Origin: Pseudomonas sp. ACN8
GTDB lineage: Bacteria; Pseudomonadota; Gammaproteobacteria; Pseudomonadales; Pseudomonadaceae
Assembly (NCBI RefSeq): GCF_002303925.1
Contig: NZ_MRCS01000001.1
Coordinates: 124,001 to 188,000, forward strand
Length of the DNA stretch: 64,000 nucleotides
Direction of reading: 5' to 3'
Shown here piece after piece: positions 43,386-52,033 of the stretch. The stretch's first letter is position 1. Each line of letters opens with the position of its first letter. A program made the position numbers and the translations under genes. The notes under the pieces were generated by a model, which worked only from the letters and a program-made list of their open reading frames with translations, was not told where the DNA came from and made no database searches.

Positions 43386-43535
43386 TCACAGAAATTCAGC
43401 GATGCCAGCCTTGATAGTCCGGGCTATGAGATAGGCCGGAACAAACGCAAATCCTGCGAGCAGCAAGCAGGCGTAAACCCTGACCATGAGGCGAACGGCT
43501 TCAGGTGGCTCGTCGGTGGCGATGAGATTGCTCAT
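43386..43535 (-). CDS. 49-residue membrane peptide
   Basis: From the ATG at 43535, with GGAGGG five bases upstream, the frame encodes 49 residues with a short hydrophilic head (MSNLIATDEPPEAV) and one or two hydrophobic segments (VYACLLLAGFAFVPAYLIAR). A longer start at 43613 lacks support. Function unknown. Confidence 0.55.
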   Translation of the reverse strand: MSNLIATDEPPEAVRLMVRVYACLLLAGFAFVPAYLIARTIKAGIAEFL

Positions 43536-43627
43536 GGTTCCCTCCAGTCTTGAATCCTTATAGCCAACACCGGCCCGGTGTTGGCGCCGCCTGCATGTTC
43601 TATGGCATTTCAATTATGGATAAAAAT

Positions 43628-44599
43628 TCAACCTTCTGATGAGAGCTTCTTCAGGAAGTCGAGTAGCAGCTCATTGACCTCTGTCGCGCGCTCTTGCTGT
43701 ATCCAGTGACCGGCACCTTCGAGAATATGACACCCGCGCAGTTCCGGCAGTGTCTGCGCGAAGGCTTCGATCTGCCGCGGGGAGCTCGGAAACTTCAGCA
43801 CGCCGTCGCGGCTCCCGGCAATGAACATCGACGGCTGCCGGATAACGCAACCGCGCCAAGGTGCCAGCAGTGCCCATGAGCGCGTCATGTTGCGGTACCA
43901 GTTCAAGCCGCCGCGAAATCCGCTGCGGTTGAATTCGCCGGTGTAGTAGGCAATATCCTCGAGGCTTAGCCAGTCTGGCAGGGTTTCGGGCTCGATCATC
44001 GCGCCCAGGAAACCCTGGCCCGGCTGCAGCCGGCCGAACACCGGCCAATCGGGGCCGTCACCCGAGCCACTGAAGTAGATGCGCCGGATCGACGACTCGA
44101 CGTCCCTTTCCAGCTCGGCCTCGGCCACGCCCGGCGTCTGGAAATACTGGATGTAGAAGTCGCTGATACCCCGCGAGGCCAGCGCGCTTAGGAGATCAAC
44201 GCGCGCCGGTGGCGAGAAGGGAACGCTCATGCCGACCACTGCGCGGAACAGATCGGGTCGCATCATTGCCGCGCTCCAGGCCACCTGCGCGCCCCAGTCA
44301 TGGCCGACGATCACGGCTTGCTGTTCGCCGAGTGCGTTGACCAACTCGACCATGTCGCCGACCAGGTGGAGCGTGGTGTAGGCGTCGGGCTCGGCTGGCG
44401 CATCCGTGCCGCCATAGCCGCGCATGTCGGGCGCTACCGCTCTGTAGCCGGCGGCCGCCAGCGCAGCAAGCTGGTTGCGCCACGAGTACCACAGCTCCGG
44501 AAAACCGTGGCATAGCAAGACCAGCGGGCCGCCACCTTGCGTTGCTATCTGCATGCGGATGCCATTGATGTCGAGCAGTTCGAGGTGTGGCTCGTTCAT
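43628..44599 (-). CDS. Epoxide hydrolase (alpha/beta hydrolase)
   Basis: A 323-residue enzyme with clear epoxide hydrolase marks: HGFPELWYSWR (31-41), nucleophile Asp101 in GHDWGAQ, and catalytic His in GAGHWIQQE near 301. Epoxide hydrolases turn epoxides into diols through an ester intermediate on this Asp. The flavoprotein gene ends 17 bases upstream on the same strand, so a monooxygenase/epoxide hydrolase pair is plausible. It is a distant paralogue of the hydrolase at 20370. Confidence 0.87.
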   Translation of the reverse strand: MNEPHLELLDINGIRMQIATQGGGPLVLLCHGFPELWYSWRNQLAALAAAGYRAVAPDMRGYGGTDAPAEPDAYTTLHLVGDMVELVNALGEQQAVIVGHDWGAQVAWSAAMMRPDLFRAVVGMSVPFSPPARVDLLSALASRGISDFYIQYFQTPGVAEAELERDVESSIRRIYFSGSGDGPDWPVFGRLQPGQGFLGAMIEPETLPDWLSLEDIAYYTGEFNRSGFRGGLNWYRNMTRSWALLAPWRGCVIRQPSMFIAGSRDGVLKFPSSPRQIEAFAQTLPELRGCHILEGAGHWIQQERATEVNELLLDFLKKLSSEG

Positions 44600-44615
44600 A
44601 TGCGCTTCCTGAGAT

Positions 44616-46028
44616 TCAAGCGATGGACCCCAGCAACCGTGGCAAACTCGCCTGAGCCTGCTGCCTGCTGACAGAGAGCCGATGCAGCTGTGCCAGTTTC
44701 TCGGTGTCGGTTTCTTGCAAGCCCCTGACCACCGCCGTCATAAAGTACAAACGCGACTGCTTGATCCAGCGGGTCAAACCTTCATGTCTTCCCCAGCGTA
44801 GTTGGTTACCCAGGTAGACCGCCCAGATTCTGATCCAGTCCGTGGGGACGTGAGGCGGGGGGACCATCATGCACAGCGAGTTCATTTGTGCCGGGTCGAC
44901 CATGTGGCTTTCCACATAGGCGATCAAGGCCGCGCTGAACACGGGTTGGCAGCTGCTTACCATCAACAGGTTGATCTTGCCGCCGTCGAACACCTTCATG
45001 TCAGGGAGTGTCGGGATGGCACTGGCGCTGCAATCAATGTGCAGAGCATTTGGGCTCGTGGCGATGCTGCCTTGCTCGAGCACGATGCGCATTGGCTCGA
45101 TAACGCGCACTCTCCCCAGGCGCACAATGTTGTCGATGCGTCGCAGCTCGCGTAATTCCGCTTGAGTGACGGTGGCGCAGCGGTAAGCAGTGGGTTCGAC
45201 GGACGTATCCATGCGCAAGAGCTGACCCGCTGCCTCAAGCCTGGAGAACAGGTCCGGGATCGAGTCTGCGGCTGCGATGGCCTCGAACTGTGCCGTGAGG
45301 CCGCCGATTGTTCGTTCGAAGCTGTCGAGGCCGGGTTGCATGTTGGCCCGGTCGATCAGCCACGGATCGTTTGGCATGATCCAGCAGATTGTTGCAGGCG
45401 CAACACCGTTTTGCAGCAACCACAGGCAGGCGTCGATCCCGGTCTTGCCCGATCCCACCACTACGTAACTGGAGTAGGGGTGCCGGATTTCCGGCAAGTC
45501 GTTCAGTGGCACGCATTGCACGCCGGGCTCCACCCTGTACCTGGGCGGGTGGGTCGAGGGCACGGCTGTCTGGGCATGGGTGGCGTCCACCACCTTTTTG
45601 TACACCCGGACCTGATGGTTTTCGCCGCTGACGAGCGAGGTAAACCGGTGGTCGTCAATGCGGTCGCCGGTGTAGTTGCACATGGGGAAGTAACGGACTC
45701 GACCTGATGGCAGAAACTGCTGATTCATCACCTGGTCGAAATAGCTCACCACCTCGGCGCCGGAGGCCAGCTCATACAAACCCTCGTTCAGTTCCGTCGT
45801 GTCCTTCGTGCCGCTGCCCAGTTCCCGTGAGTTGACGCCATAGAAGGCCGAGGGCTGGTGCAATCGGACAAAGGGGTAGGCATCATTCCAGTGCCCGCCA
45901 GGTCGACCGTGTCGATCCACCATCACGATGTGTGCATTCGTTTCCTTGAGTAGCGTATCGACGAAGGCCATGGCCGTCGCGCCAGCCCCGATGATCAGGT
46001 AGTCGGTTTCGATCGGATTTGCGTCCAT
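44616..46028 (-). CDS. FAD/NAD(P)-binding oxidoreductase, monooxygenase-like
   Basis: A 470-residue flavoprotein with an N-terminal FAD-binding start (DYLIIGAGATAMAFVDTLLK), HGRPGGHWNDAYPFVRLHQP typical of flavin monooxygenase-like proteins, and a second nucleotide-binding site YVVVGSGKTGIDACLWLLQN. It may oxygenate a hydrophobic compound whose epoxide or ester the next gene handles. GGAGGG lies upstream of the ATG. The substrate is unknown. Confidence 0.8.
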   Translation of the reverse strand: MDANPIETDYLIIGAGATAMAFVDTLLKETNAHIVMVDRHGRPGGHWNDAYPFVRLHQPSAFYGVNSRELGSGTKDTTELNEGLYELASGAEVVSYFDQVMNQQFLPSGRVRYFPMCNYTGDRIDDHRFTSLVSGENHQVRVYKKVVDATHAQTAVPSTHPPRYRVEPGVQCVPLNDLPEIRHPYSSYVVVGSGKTGIDACLWLLQNGVAPATICWIMPNDPWLIDRANMQPGLDSFERTIGGLTAQFEAIAAADSIPDLFSRLEAAGQLLRMDTSVEPTAYRCATVTQAELRELRRIDNIVRLGRVRVIEPMRIVLEQGSIATSPNALHIDCSASAIPTLPDMKVFDGGKINLLMVSSCQPVFSAALIAYVESHMVDPAQMNSLCMMVPPPHVPTDWIRIWAVYLGNQLRWGRHEGLTRWIKQSRLYFMTAVVRGLQETDTEKLAQLHRLSVSRQQAQASLPRLLGSIA

Positions 46029-46334
46029 ATGGTTGCACCCTCCTGACGATGGCCCCCCTCAACCTCCGTAGATTAGCCACCCATGCCGCGCGCCATAGAA
46101 CGAATGCTCCTCACCCACATAACCAATGGAATTAATGGCAGCAGCCTGAATGTCCATACTCAAGCCGGCGTGCGCGAAGAAACATCCAACTGCGCGGCCC
46201 GGATTTCAGTTAAACGGTAGTCAATGACCGCGAGGTAGAAAATCAGGCTGCCAGTAGAAATTTTTACGTAAAATTTACGGGGCCTTGTGGTTGAGTATCC
46301 AATACTGCCCGGTGCTAATCTGGAAGGCTCTGTT
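46029..46334. other. Intergenic region with a palindrome before trkH
   Basis: About 300 bases between divergent genes. It holds TTTTACGTAAAA (46262-46273), a perfect 12-base palindrome about 60 bases before the trkH start, a possible operator. No gene is seen. Confidence 0.45.
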
Positions 46335-47782
46335 ATGTCCCTCGCAGCAATTCGACTTATCGGCTTCATCCTGGGCATTTTTCTGATCACGCTGGCCATA
46401 AGCATGGCTATTCCCATGATCACACTGGTGGCCTATGAGCGTAGCGACGATCTGTCGGCCTTTCTCTGGTCGAGTTTGATTACCTTCATCTGTGGCTTGT
46501 TGTTGATTGTGCGGGGGCGCCCGGATGCTGCCCAGCTTCGCCCCAGGGATATGTACCTGCTGACGACTGGCAGTTGGGTGGTTGTGTGCACCTTCGCAGC
46601 GTTGCCAATGGTGTTCATCAGCCATATCAGCTACACCGACGCATTTTTTGAAACGATGTCTGGCATCACAACCACGGGCTCGACCGTACTCACCGGTCTG
46701 GATAGCGCATCTCCCGGCTTGTTGATATGGCGCTCCATGCTGTGGGAGGTATCGGTTTTATCGGCATGGCTGTGGCGATCCTTCCACTGTTGCGAGTAGG
46801 CGGCATGCGTCTGTTCCAGACAGAGTCCTCAGACTGGTCGGAGAAAGTGACGCCACGTTCCCATGTGGCCGCCAAGTACATTCTTTTGCTCTATCTGGGG
46901 CTTACCGGCATCGGCGCTCTGGTGCTCTGGCTCGCTGGGATGACGCCATTTGAGGCAGTCAACCATGCAATGTCGTTGATCTCTACCGGTGGGTTCTCAA
47001 CATCGGACGCCTCACTTGGGCATTGGACGCAACCCGCGATTCACTGGGTGGCAGTGGCCATCATGATTCTGGGCAGCCTGCCGTTCACCTTGTACGTCGC
47101 GACATTGCGGGGCAATCGGCGTGCGCTGATCAAGGATCACCAGGTACGTGGATTCATTGGATTCTTGCTCGTCACATCGCTGGCCGTGGGTACCTGGCTG
47201 TGCTTTCACAGCGATTACGGATGGTGGGATGCGTTTCGTATCGTGGCGGTCAATGTGACCTCGGTCGTTACGACCACCGGAATTGCGGTGGGTGACTACA
47301 CCTTGTGGGGCAGCTTCGCTGTCTTGCTGTTTTTCTATTTGACCTTCGTGGGTGGATGTTCCGGCTCCACTGCAGGCGGTCTGAAAATCTTCCGTTTTCA
47401 GGTGGCTGCCGCTCTACTGGTCAGTAGTTTGAAGCAGTTGATCCATCCTCGAGCCGTCATTCAGAAGAAGTACAACGGTCATCCCATTGACGAGGAGATC
47501 GTGCGCTCGCTTTTGACCTTTTCGTTTTTCTTCACCATCACCATCGCGGCCATCGCCTTGGGCCTGGCTCTCATCGGGCTTGACTGGACAACAGCGTTGA
47601 GCGGTGCCGCTACTGCGGTGTGTAACGTCGGGCCGGGGCTTGGCACGATCATTGGGCCGGCCGGTAATTTCTCATCATTACCGGATGCTGCCAAATGGCT
47701 ACTGACCGTTGGAATGCTTCTGGGAAGGCTGGAAATCCTGACAGTGTTGGTGCTCGTCACTCCCGTTTTCTGGAGATATTGA
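46335..47782 (+). pseudogene. trkH: TrkH-type potassium transporter, broken by a 7-base deletion
   Basis: Two frames together make a full TrkH of about 485 residues. The first runs 46335-46799 and is sound to GLLIWRSML; the second, open from 46727 to 47782, resumes at VGGIGFIGMAVAILPLLRVG. The family has LHWVGGIGF at the join, and the sequence ATGCTG-TGGGAGGTATC lacks about seven bases that would supply it. Later K+-filter segments are intact (LISTGGFSTSD, GGCSGSTAGGLKIFR, NVGPGLG). Unless a sequencing error is present, the transporter is inactive. GGAAGG precedes the start. Confidence 0.85.
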
Positions 47783-47916
47783 TTCACTTTGTCAGGCTCT
47801 GAGTCTAAAAGGCGCATGCCGCTGGTTTACGTCATCTCGCCAGCGACAATGTTGTGTTTTAGAGACGCGGCGAAGACAGCGTCACGACTGACCGTTATTG
47901 GCCTCACGGAGGGTCG

Positions 47917-48816
47917 CTAGGGGTCGATAGCGACCGGTGAGCGTGGAAGTTCGGTTGAGCCATTCCCCGCCCGGCGTATTACCTGTTCCAGGTTATGCGC
48001 CCTACGGTACTCGCGATGGTTGCGATAGCGTTCGGTCAAGGACTGCACGAGGGTGACGTAGGATTGCGTCTCGGCGTAGGGAGGCACCCCGTTGTACTCG
48101 ACCACGGACGCTTCGCCCGCGTTGTAGCCTGCCAACGCCAGCACCTGGTTGCCGTTGAAGCGCTTGAGCAGCCAGGCCAGGTAGCGCACGCCGCCACGAA
48201 TGTTCTGTCGTGCGTCGAACGGATCGTCCACGGCGAAGCGCTCGGCGGTGGCGGGCATCAACTGCATCAGCCCCTGGGCGCCGGCTTCGGAAATGGCGTT
48301 GGGGCGAAACGCCGATTCGGCATGTATCACTGCGCGGACCAGCGCCCTGTCGACACCATAATGACCCGAAGCGGCTTCGATCTCCTGCCGATAGGCATGG
48401 GTGTCCAGGCGCAGTGAGGCGACCTTGAAATCCTTCGGCGCCATGCACAGATAGCAGCCCTTGATGTAATAGAGCTCAAGGACATCGACCCGTGCGGAGA
48501 TCCCGACGGGGCGTCGGCTCACAAATTGACGAATACCCTTGTGGATGAAGGTGAACACCCGAATCCGCACTGCGCCTGAGTCGTTGTCCCGTACAACCCG
48601 TGGCGTGGCCGTTGCCTTGGCGCCTCTACCTGCGCCCGTCATGCCATTCAGGCGAGTGCAGCGGGCGCTGGCGATGGCTTGGCTGGTGTAGCTGATGGCT
48701 TCGTCCCTGGCCTGGCACTTGAACGTGGCGCTGGCGCACAGTGGAGCGACCAGCAAGGCCAGCTCGATGCAGCCAAGAAGGCTCTTGCGAGCCCATCGCC
48801 ATGCTCTGGATCTCAT
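47917..48816 (-). CDS. Lytic transglycosylase (SLT domain)
   Basis: A 299-residue exported protein. After a signal sequence (about 1-30) and a 100-residue N-terminal region with two Cys (IKGCYLCMAP), an SLT domain follows with the catalytic Glu in IHAESAFRPNAISEAGAQGL, then MQLMPATAERF and ALAGYNAGEASVVEYNGVPP. It would cleave peptidoglycan in the periplasm. The ATG at 48816 is preferred over the adjoining GTG because GGAG lies seven bases before it. Confidence 0.87.
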   Translation of the reverse strand: MRSRAWRWARKSLLGCIELALLVAPLCASATFKCQARDEAISYTSQAIASARCTRLNGMTGAGRGAKATATPRVVRDNDSGAVRIRVFTFIHKGIRQFVSRRPVGISARVDVLELYYIKGCYLCMAPKDFKVASLRLDTHAYRQEIEAASGHYGVDRALVRAVIHAESAFRPNAISEAGAQGLMQLMPATAERFAVDDPFDARQNIRGGVRYLAWLLKRFNGNQVLALAGYNAGEASVVEYNGVPPYAETQSYVTLVQSLTERYRNHREYRRAHNLEQVIRRAGNGSTELPRSPVAIDP

Positions 48817-49130
48817 CACATCGCTCCGCGCCGCAGGCGCCGATCAGGCCTGGGGTGCCTGGCCCGGGCGCTACCTTTGGAGGGCCTGTTCTGGGTGCCC
48901 CGCCTTTTGTTCTGATAGTTATACCCCTTGTAACCGGCCTTGGAACTTGTGTTGACGTACGGGCTGCCGGCGTTTCCAGGCGAGGCGCATGGTGCCTTCG
49001 AGGGTGTGGCACATCTCGTCGTCGCACTCGCCTCTGTGGGCGAAAGGACAAGCGATCTTATGCAGGGAAGGGAGCAGGACAGGGTTTGGCTTCGCGAAAC
49101 CGGCCCATTCGGCCGCCAAACCCCGGAAAC
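48817..49130. other. Intergenic stretch, nothing recognised
   Basis: Short frames exist on both strands without support. It separates the lytic transglycosylase gene from the tRNA terminator. Confidence 0.4.
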
Positions 49131-49160
49131 GACAAAGCCCTGAATAATCAGGGCTTTGTC
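49131..49160 (-). terminator. Terminator of tRNA-Ser
   Basis: A perfect 13-bp stem (GACAAAGCCCTGA / TCAGGGCTTTGTC) with a 4-base loop starts nine bases beyond the tRNA 3' end on the minus strand. Confidence 0.8.
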
Positions 49161-49169
49161 GTATAAAGA

Positions 49170-49257
49170 TGGCGGAGGCGATGGGATTCGAACTCATGGA
49201 CCTGTTACAGTCGACGGTTTTCAAGACCGTTGCCTTAAACCACTCGGCCACACCTCC
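49170..49257 (-). tRNA. tRNA-Ser(TGA)
   Basis: The minus strand from 49257 reads GGAGGTGTGGCCGAGTGG, with anticodon loop CTTGAAA (anticodon TGA), a long variable arm, GTTCGAATC in the T arm and CCTCCGCCA at the end, so the CCA is encoded. The acceptor arms pair (GGAGGTG with CGCCTCC, wobble included). The 88-base length and variable arm are those of serine tRNA. Confidence 0.95.
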
Positions 49258-49380
49258 GTTTGCGTTGCGGGCGCCATAATACCTGAATGAAACACACTGT
49301 CAAACTCTCTGCATAGCTTGTTACAGGGCGTCTGTTATGATCTTTGCGACTGAACGTTTCAAACCAACAGGAGTGTCGCC

Positions 49381-50052
49381 ATGCGCGAACAGGATTACGC
49401 AGTTAATAACAGCGTGCAGGCTGAGCAGCTAGAGGTTAGCCGCGTCCTGCGCAACACATACGGCTTGCTCGCCCTGACCCTGGCTTTCAGCGGTGTGACA
49501 GCCTACGTTGCCCAGCAGATGCATGTTGGCTACCCGAACATTTTCGTGGTGCTGATCGGCTTCTATGGTCTTTTCTTCCTCACCAACAAACTCCGCGATT
49601 CGGCCTGGGGCCTGGTGTCGGCATTTGCCCTGACCGGTTTCATGGGGTTCCTGCTTGGCCCGATCCTCAACCGTTACCTGGGAATGCAGGGCGGCGCTGA
49701 AGTGGTCAGCTCGGCGTTCGCGATGACGGCGCTGGTGTTCGGCGGTCTGTCGGCGTATGTGCTGATTACCCGCAAGGACATGAGCTTCCTCGGCGGTTTC
49801 ATCACGGCAGGTTTCTTCGTGCTGCTGGGTGCAACGCTGGCGAGCCTGTTCTTCCAGATCAGCGGCCTGCAACTGGCGATCAGCGCAGGTTTCGTGCTGT
49901 TCTCCTCGGTCTGCATCCTGTTCCAGACCAGCGCCATCATTCATGGCGGCGAGCGTAACTACATCATGGCGACCATCAGCCTGTATGTATCGATCTACAA
50001 CCTGTTCGTCAGCCTGTTGCAGCTGTTCGGCATCATGGGCCGCGACGATTAA
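49381..50052 (+). CDS. yccA: Bax inhibitor-1/YccA-family membrane protein
   Basis: A 223-residue, seven-helix protein matching YccA: VLRNTYGLLALTLAFSGVTA, GFMGFLLGPILNRYL and ISLYVSIYNLFVSLLQLFGI. E. coli YccA is a substrate and modulator of the FtsH protease at the inner membrane. AGGAG precedes the ATG. A tRNA-Ser gene next door is the arrangement seen in other pseudomonads. Confidence 0.92.
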   Translation: MREQDYAVNNSVQAEQLEVSRVLRNTYGLLALTLAFSGVTAYVAQQMHVGYPNIFVVLIGFYGLFFLTNKLRDSAWGLVSAFALTGFMGFLLGPILNRYLGMQGGAEVVSSAFAMTALVFGGLSAYVLITRKDMSFLGGFITAGFFVLLGATLASLFFQISGLQLAISAGFVLFSSVCILFQTSAIIHGGERNYIMATISLYVSIYNLFVSLLQLFGIMGRDD

Positions 50053-50068
50053 TCGTTGGCCTTGAAGT

Positions 50069-50096
50069 AAAAAACCCGCTCAGGCGGGTTTTTTTT
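50069..50096. terminator. Bidirectional terminator after yccA
   Basis: AACCCGC and GCGGGTT pair around TCAG, with an A-run before and a T-run after, so it serves both the yccA gene and the convergent lipoprotein gene. Confidence 0.92.
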
Positions 50097-50111
50097 ACCT
50101 GAAATTCAGGC

Positions 50112-50441
50112 TCACTCTGCAATGACAATGCTGCCGTCGGCTTGCTGGCGGTAGATGGTGTAGGGCAGCAGCAAGGTATCCATCGCCCCGGACACGACCA
50201 CGTCGAGCAGCACGATAGCGGGGGCGGGGCCATGTACCTGCGCATCCCGACCGTCTTCGAGGGCCGCGTTCAGGTAGCAGAAATCGTAGGTCACGCCGCT
50301 GTAGATTCGTGGTACCGCGCCGCAATAACTCTTGTGGTCCTTGAGGCTTTTTGCGGCCGCTTCGTCACTGCGTACGACCGTCTGAATCGTGCCGCAACCC
50401 GCTAGCATCATTGCCACGAGTAGCATTGCCTGAGTTTTCAT
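50112..50441 (-). CDS. YceK/YidQ-family lipoprotein
   Basis: A 109-residue lipoprotein: signal MKTQAMLLVAMMLAGC with lipidated Cys16, then the family's YSGVTYDFCYLNAAL and a membrane-near segment VVSGAMDTLLLPYTIYRQ. YceK/YidQ members are small outer-membrane lipoproteins of unknown role. AAGGA lies upstream. Confidence 0.85.
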   Translation of the reverse strand: MKTQAMLLVAMMLAGCGTIQTVVRSDEAAAKSLKDHKSYCGAVPRIYSGVTYDFCYLNAALEDGRDAQVHGPAPAIVLLDVVVSGAMDTLLLPYTIYRQQADGSIVIAE

Positions 50442-50497
50442 GCCGTCAATCCTTCGCCGGAAACCATCAATCTACTTCAGTCTGAAACAAATATCAC

Positions 50498-50935
50498 TCA
50501 CGCCATGGGCGGCAACCGGCGCTTGACCGGGGTTTTCTTGACGATTGCCGTATTGGTTTCAGCGTGGGTGTTGAGGCGGTCGAGCAGAGTGTCCAGTTGT
50601 TCCATCGAGCGCACATGCAGGCGCGCAATGAAACAGTCGTCGCCGGTCACCTTGTCGCACTCGGTGAATTCGGGAATGGCCATGATTTGCCGTTCCACTT
50701 CCTGCAATTGCCCCGGCAACGGGCGAATGCGCACGATGGCCTGGAGTTGATAACCAAAGCATTTCGGGTCGATTTCTACGGTGTAGCCCTTGAGCACGCC
50801 GCGTTCTTCCAGACGGCGCAGACGCTCGGCAACACTGGGGGAGGACAGGCCGCTGATCTGCGCCAGGGCCTTGAGCGAACGTCGCGAGTCTTCCATCAGC
50901 GCCGTGATCAGCACTTGGTCGATGTCATCGGTCAT
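50498..50935 (-). CDS. Lrp/AsnC-family regulator
   Basis: From the ATG at 50935 it has 145 residues: winged HTH (LKALAQISGLSSPSVAERLR) and RAM ligand-binding domain (GYQLQAIVRIRPLPGQLQEV, VTGDDCFIARLHVRSMEQLD). AGAGGA precedes the start; the longer frame to 51313 runs into the divergent gene and is a shadow. The 136-base gap to the EamA gene likely holds a shared operator, so it probably senses an amino acid and controls that exporter. Confidence 0.9.
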   Translation of the reverse strand: MTDDIDQVLITALMEDSRRSLKALAQISGLSSPSVAERLRRLEERGVLKGYTVEIDPKCFGYQLQAIVRIRPLPGQLQEVERQIMAIPEFTECDKVTGDDCFIARLHVRSMEQLDTLLDRLNTHAETNTAIVKKTPVKRRLPPMA

Positions 50936-51071
50936 GGCGAAATCCTCTGTTAGGCGTTTTTCCGAAACAGCCTTGATAAAAAAGGTAGATTCCGAGTTTA
51001 GCCTGCTTTTTGCTCTGGAGTAGCGCCAGGGTGCATTGGCATACTTTGGCCACAAACACAGGAGTCTGATG

Positions 51072-51965
51072 ATGGACAAAACCCTACGCCGCGGTTCGTT
51101 CGAAATGACGGCCGCCATGTTGATTTCCGGCACCATCGGCTGGTTCGTGCTGGTGTCCGGGCAACCGGTGCTGGATGTGGTGTTCTGGCGCTGCCTGTTC
51201 GGTGCCGGCACCTTGCTGCTGATTTGCGCGGCCTTTGGCTTTCTGCGCCCCGGCATTCTGACCCGCACCACGTTCCTGCTGGCTGTGCTCAGCGGTGTGG
51301 CGATTGTCGGCAACTGGGTGCTGTTGTTCGCGTCCTATTCCCGGGCATCGATTGCCATCGGCACCGCCGTCTATAACGTCCAGCCGTTCATGCTGGTCGG
51401 GCTGGCGGCGCTGTTCCTCAACGAAAAGATCACCGCGCAGAAACTGACCTGGCTGGGCGTGTCGTTTCTCGGGATGCTGGCGATTGTCAGCGCCCATGGC
51501 AGCCAGGGCGAGAGCGGCAGCGATTACCTGGTGGGCATTGCCTTGGCCTTGGGCGCGGCGTTTCTCTATGCGATTGCCGCTCTGATCATCAAGCGCCTGA
51601 CGGGAACCCCGCCGCATTTGATCGCGCTGATCCAGGTCGGCACGGGCGTGTTGTTGCTCGCGCCATTTGCGAATCTTTCGGTATTGCCGCAGGCACCGAG
51701 TGCGTGGGCCAGCCTGGTGACGCTGGGCATGGTGCACACCGGTGTGATGTACGTGTTGCTGTACGGCGCGATTCAAAAACTGCCGACTGCGCTGACGGGG
51801 GCGCTGTCCTTCATCTACCCGATTGCGGCGATTTTCGTCGACTGGTTTGCTTTCGGCCATCGCCTGGAGCCGCTGCAATGGATTGGCGTCGCGGCGATTT
51901 TGCTGGCGGCTGCCGGCATGCAACAAGGCTGGTCAATGAGGTTTCGGCGCACGGTGACGCCCTGA
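51072..51965 (+). CDS. EamA/DMT-family transporter
   Basis: A 297-residue, ten-helix protein with two EamA halves (WRCLFGAGTLLLICAAFGFL; second half LGAAFLYAIAALIIKRLTGT, TGALSFIYPIAAIFVDW). DMT transporters often export amino acids or metabolites. AGGAG lies seven bases before the ATG at 51072; another ATG directly before it is possible. Divergent from the Lrp-type regulator. Confidence 0.88.
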   Translation: MDKTLRRGSFEMTAAMLISGTIGWFVLVSGQPVLDVVFWRCLFGAGTLLLICAAFGFLRPGILTRTTFLLAVLSGVAIVGNWVLLFASYSRASIAIGTAVYNVQPFMLVGLAALFLNEKITAQKLTWLGVSFLGMLAIVSAHGSQGESGSDYLVGIALALGAAFLYAIAALIIKRLTGTPPHLIALIQVGTGVLLLAPFANLSVLPQAPSAWASLVTLGMVHTGVMYVLLYGAIQKLPTALTGALSFIYPIAAIFVDWFAFGHRLEPLQWIGVAAILLAAAGMQQGWSMRFRRTVTP

Positions 51966-52033
51966 GCGTCACCCAGGGGCGTCAGATGTTCCGGCGATGT
52001 TCGTCGGCGGTAATGGCCTGACCGTCCAATGAC

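Noticed and set aside
49381-50052. Integration site at tRNA-Ser
   Set aside because: No integrase, no duplicated tRNA 3' end and conserved flanking genes (yccA), so no evidence of an inserted island here.
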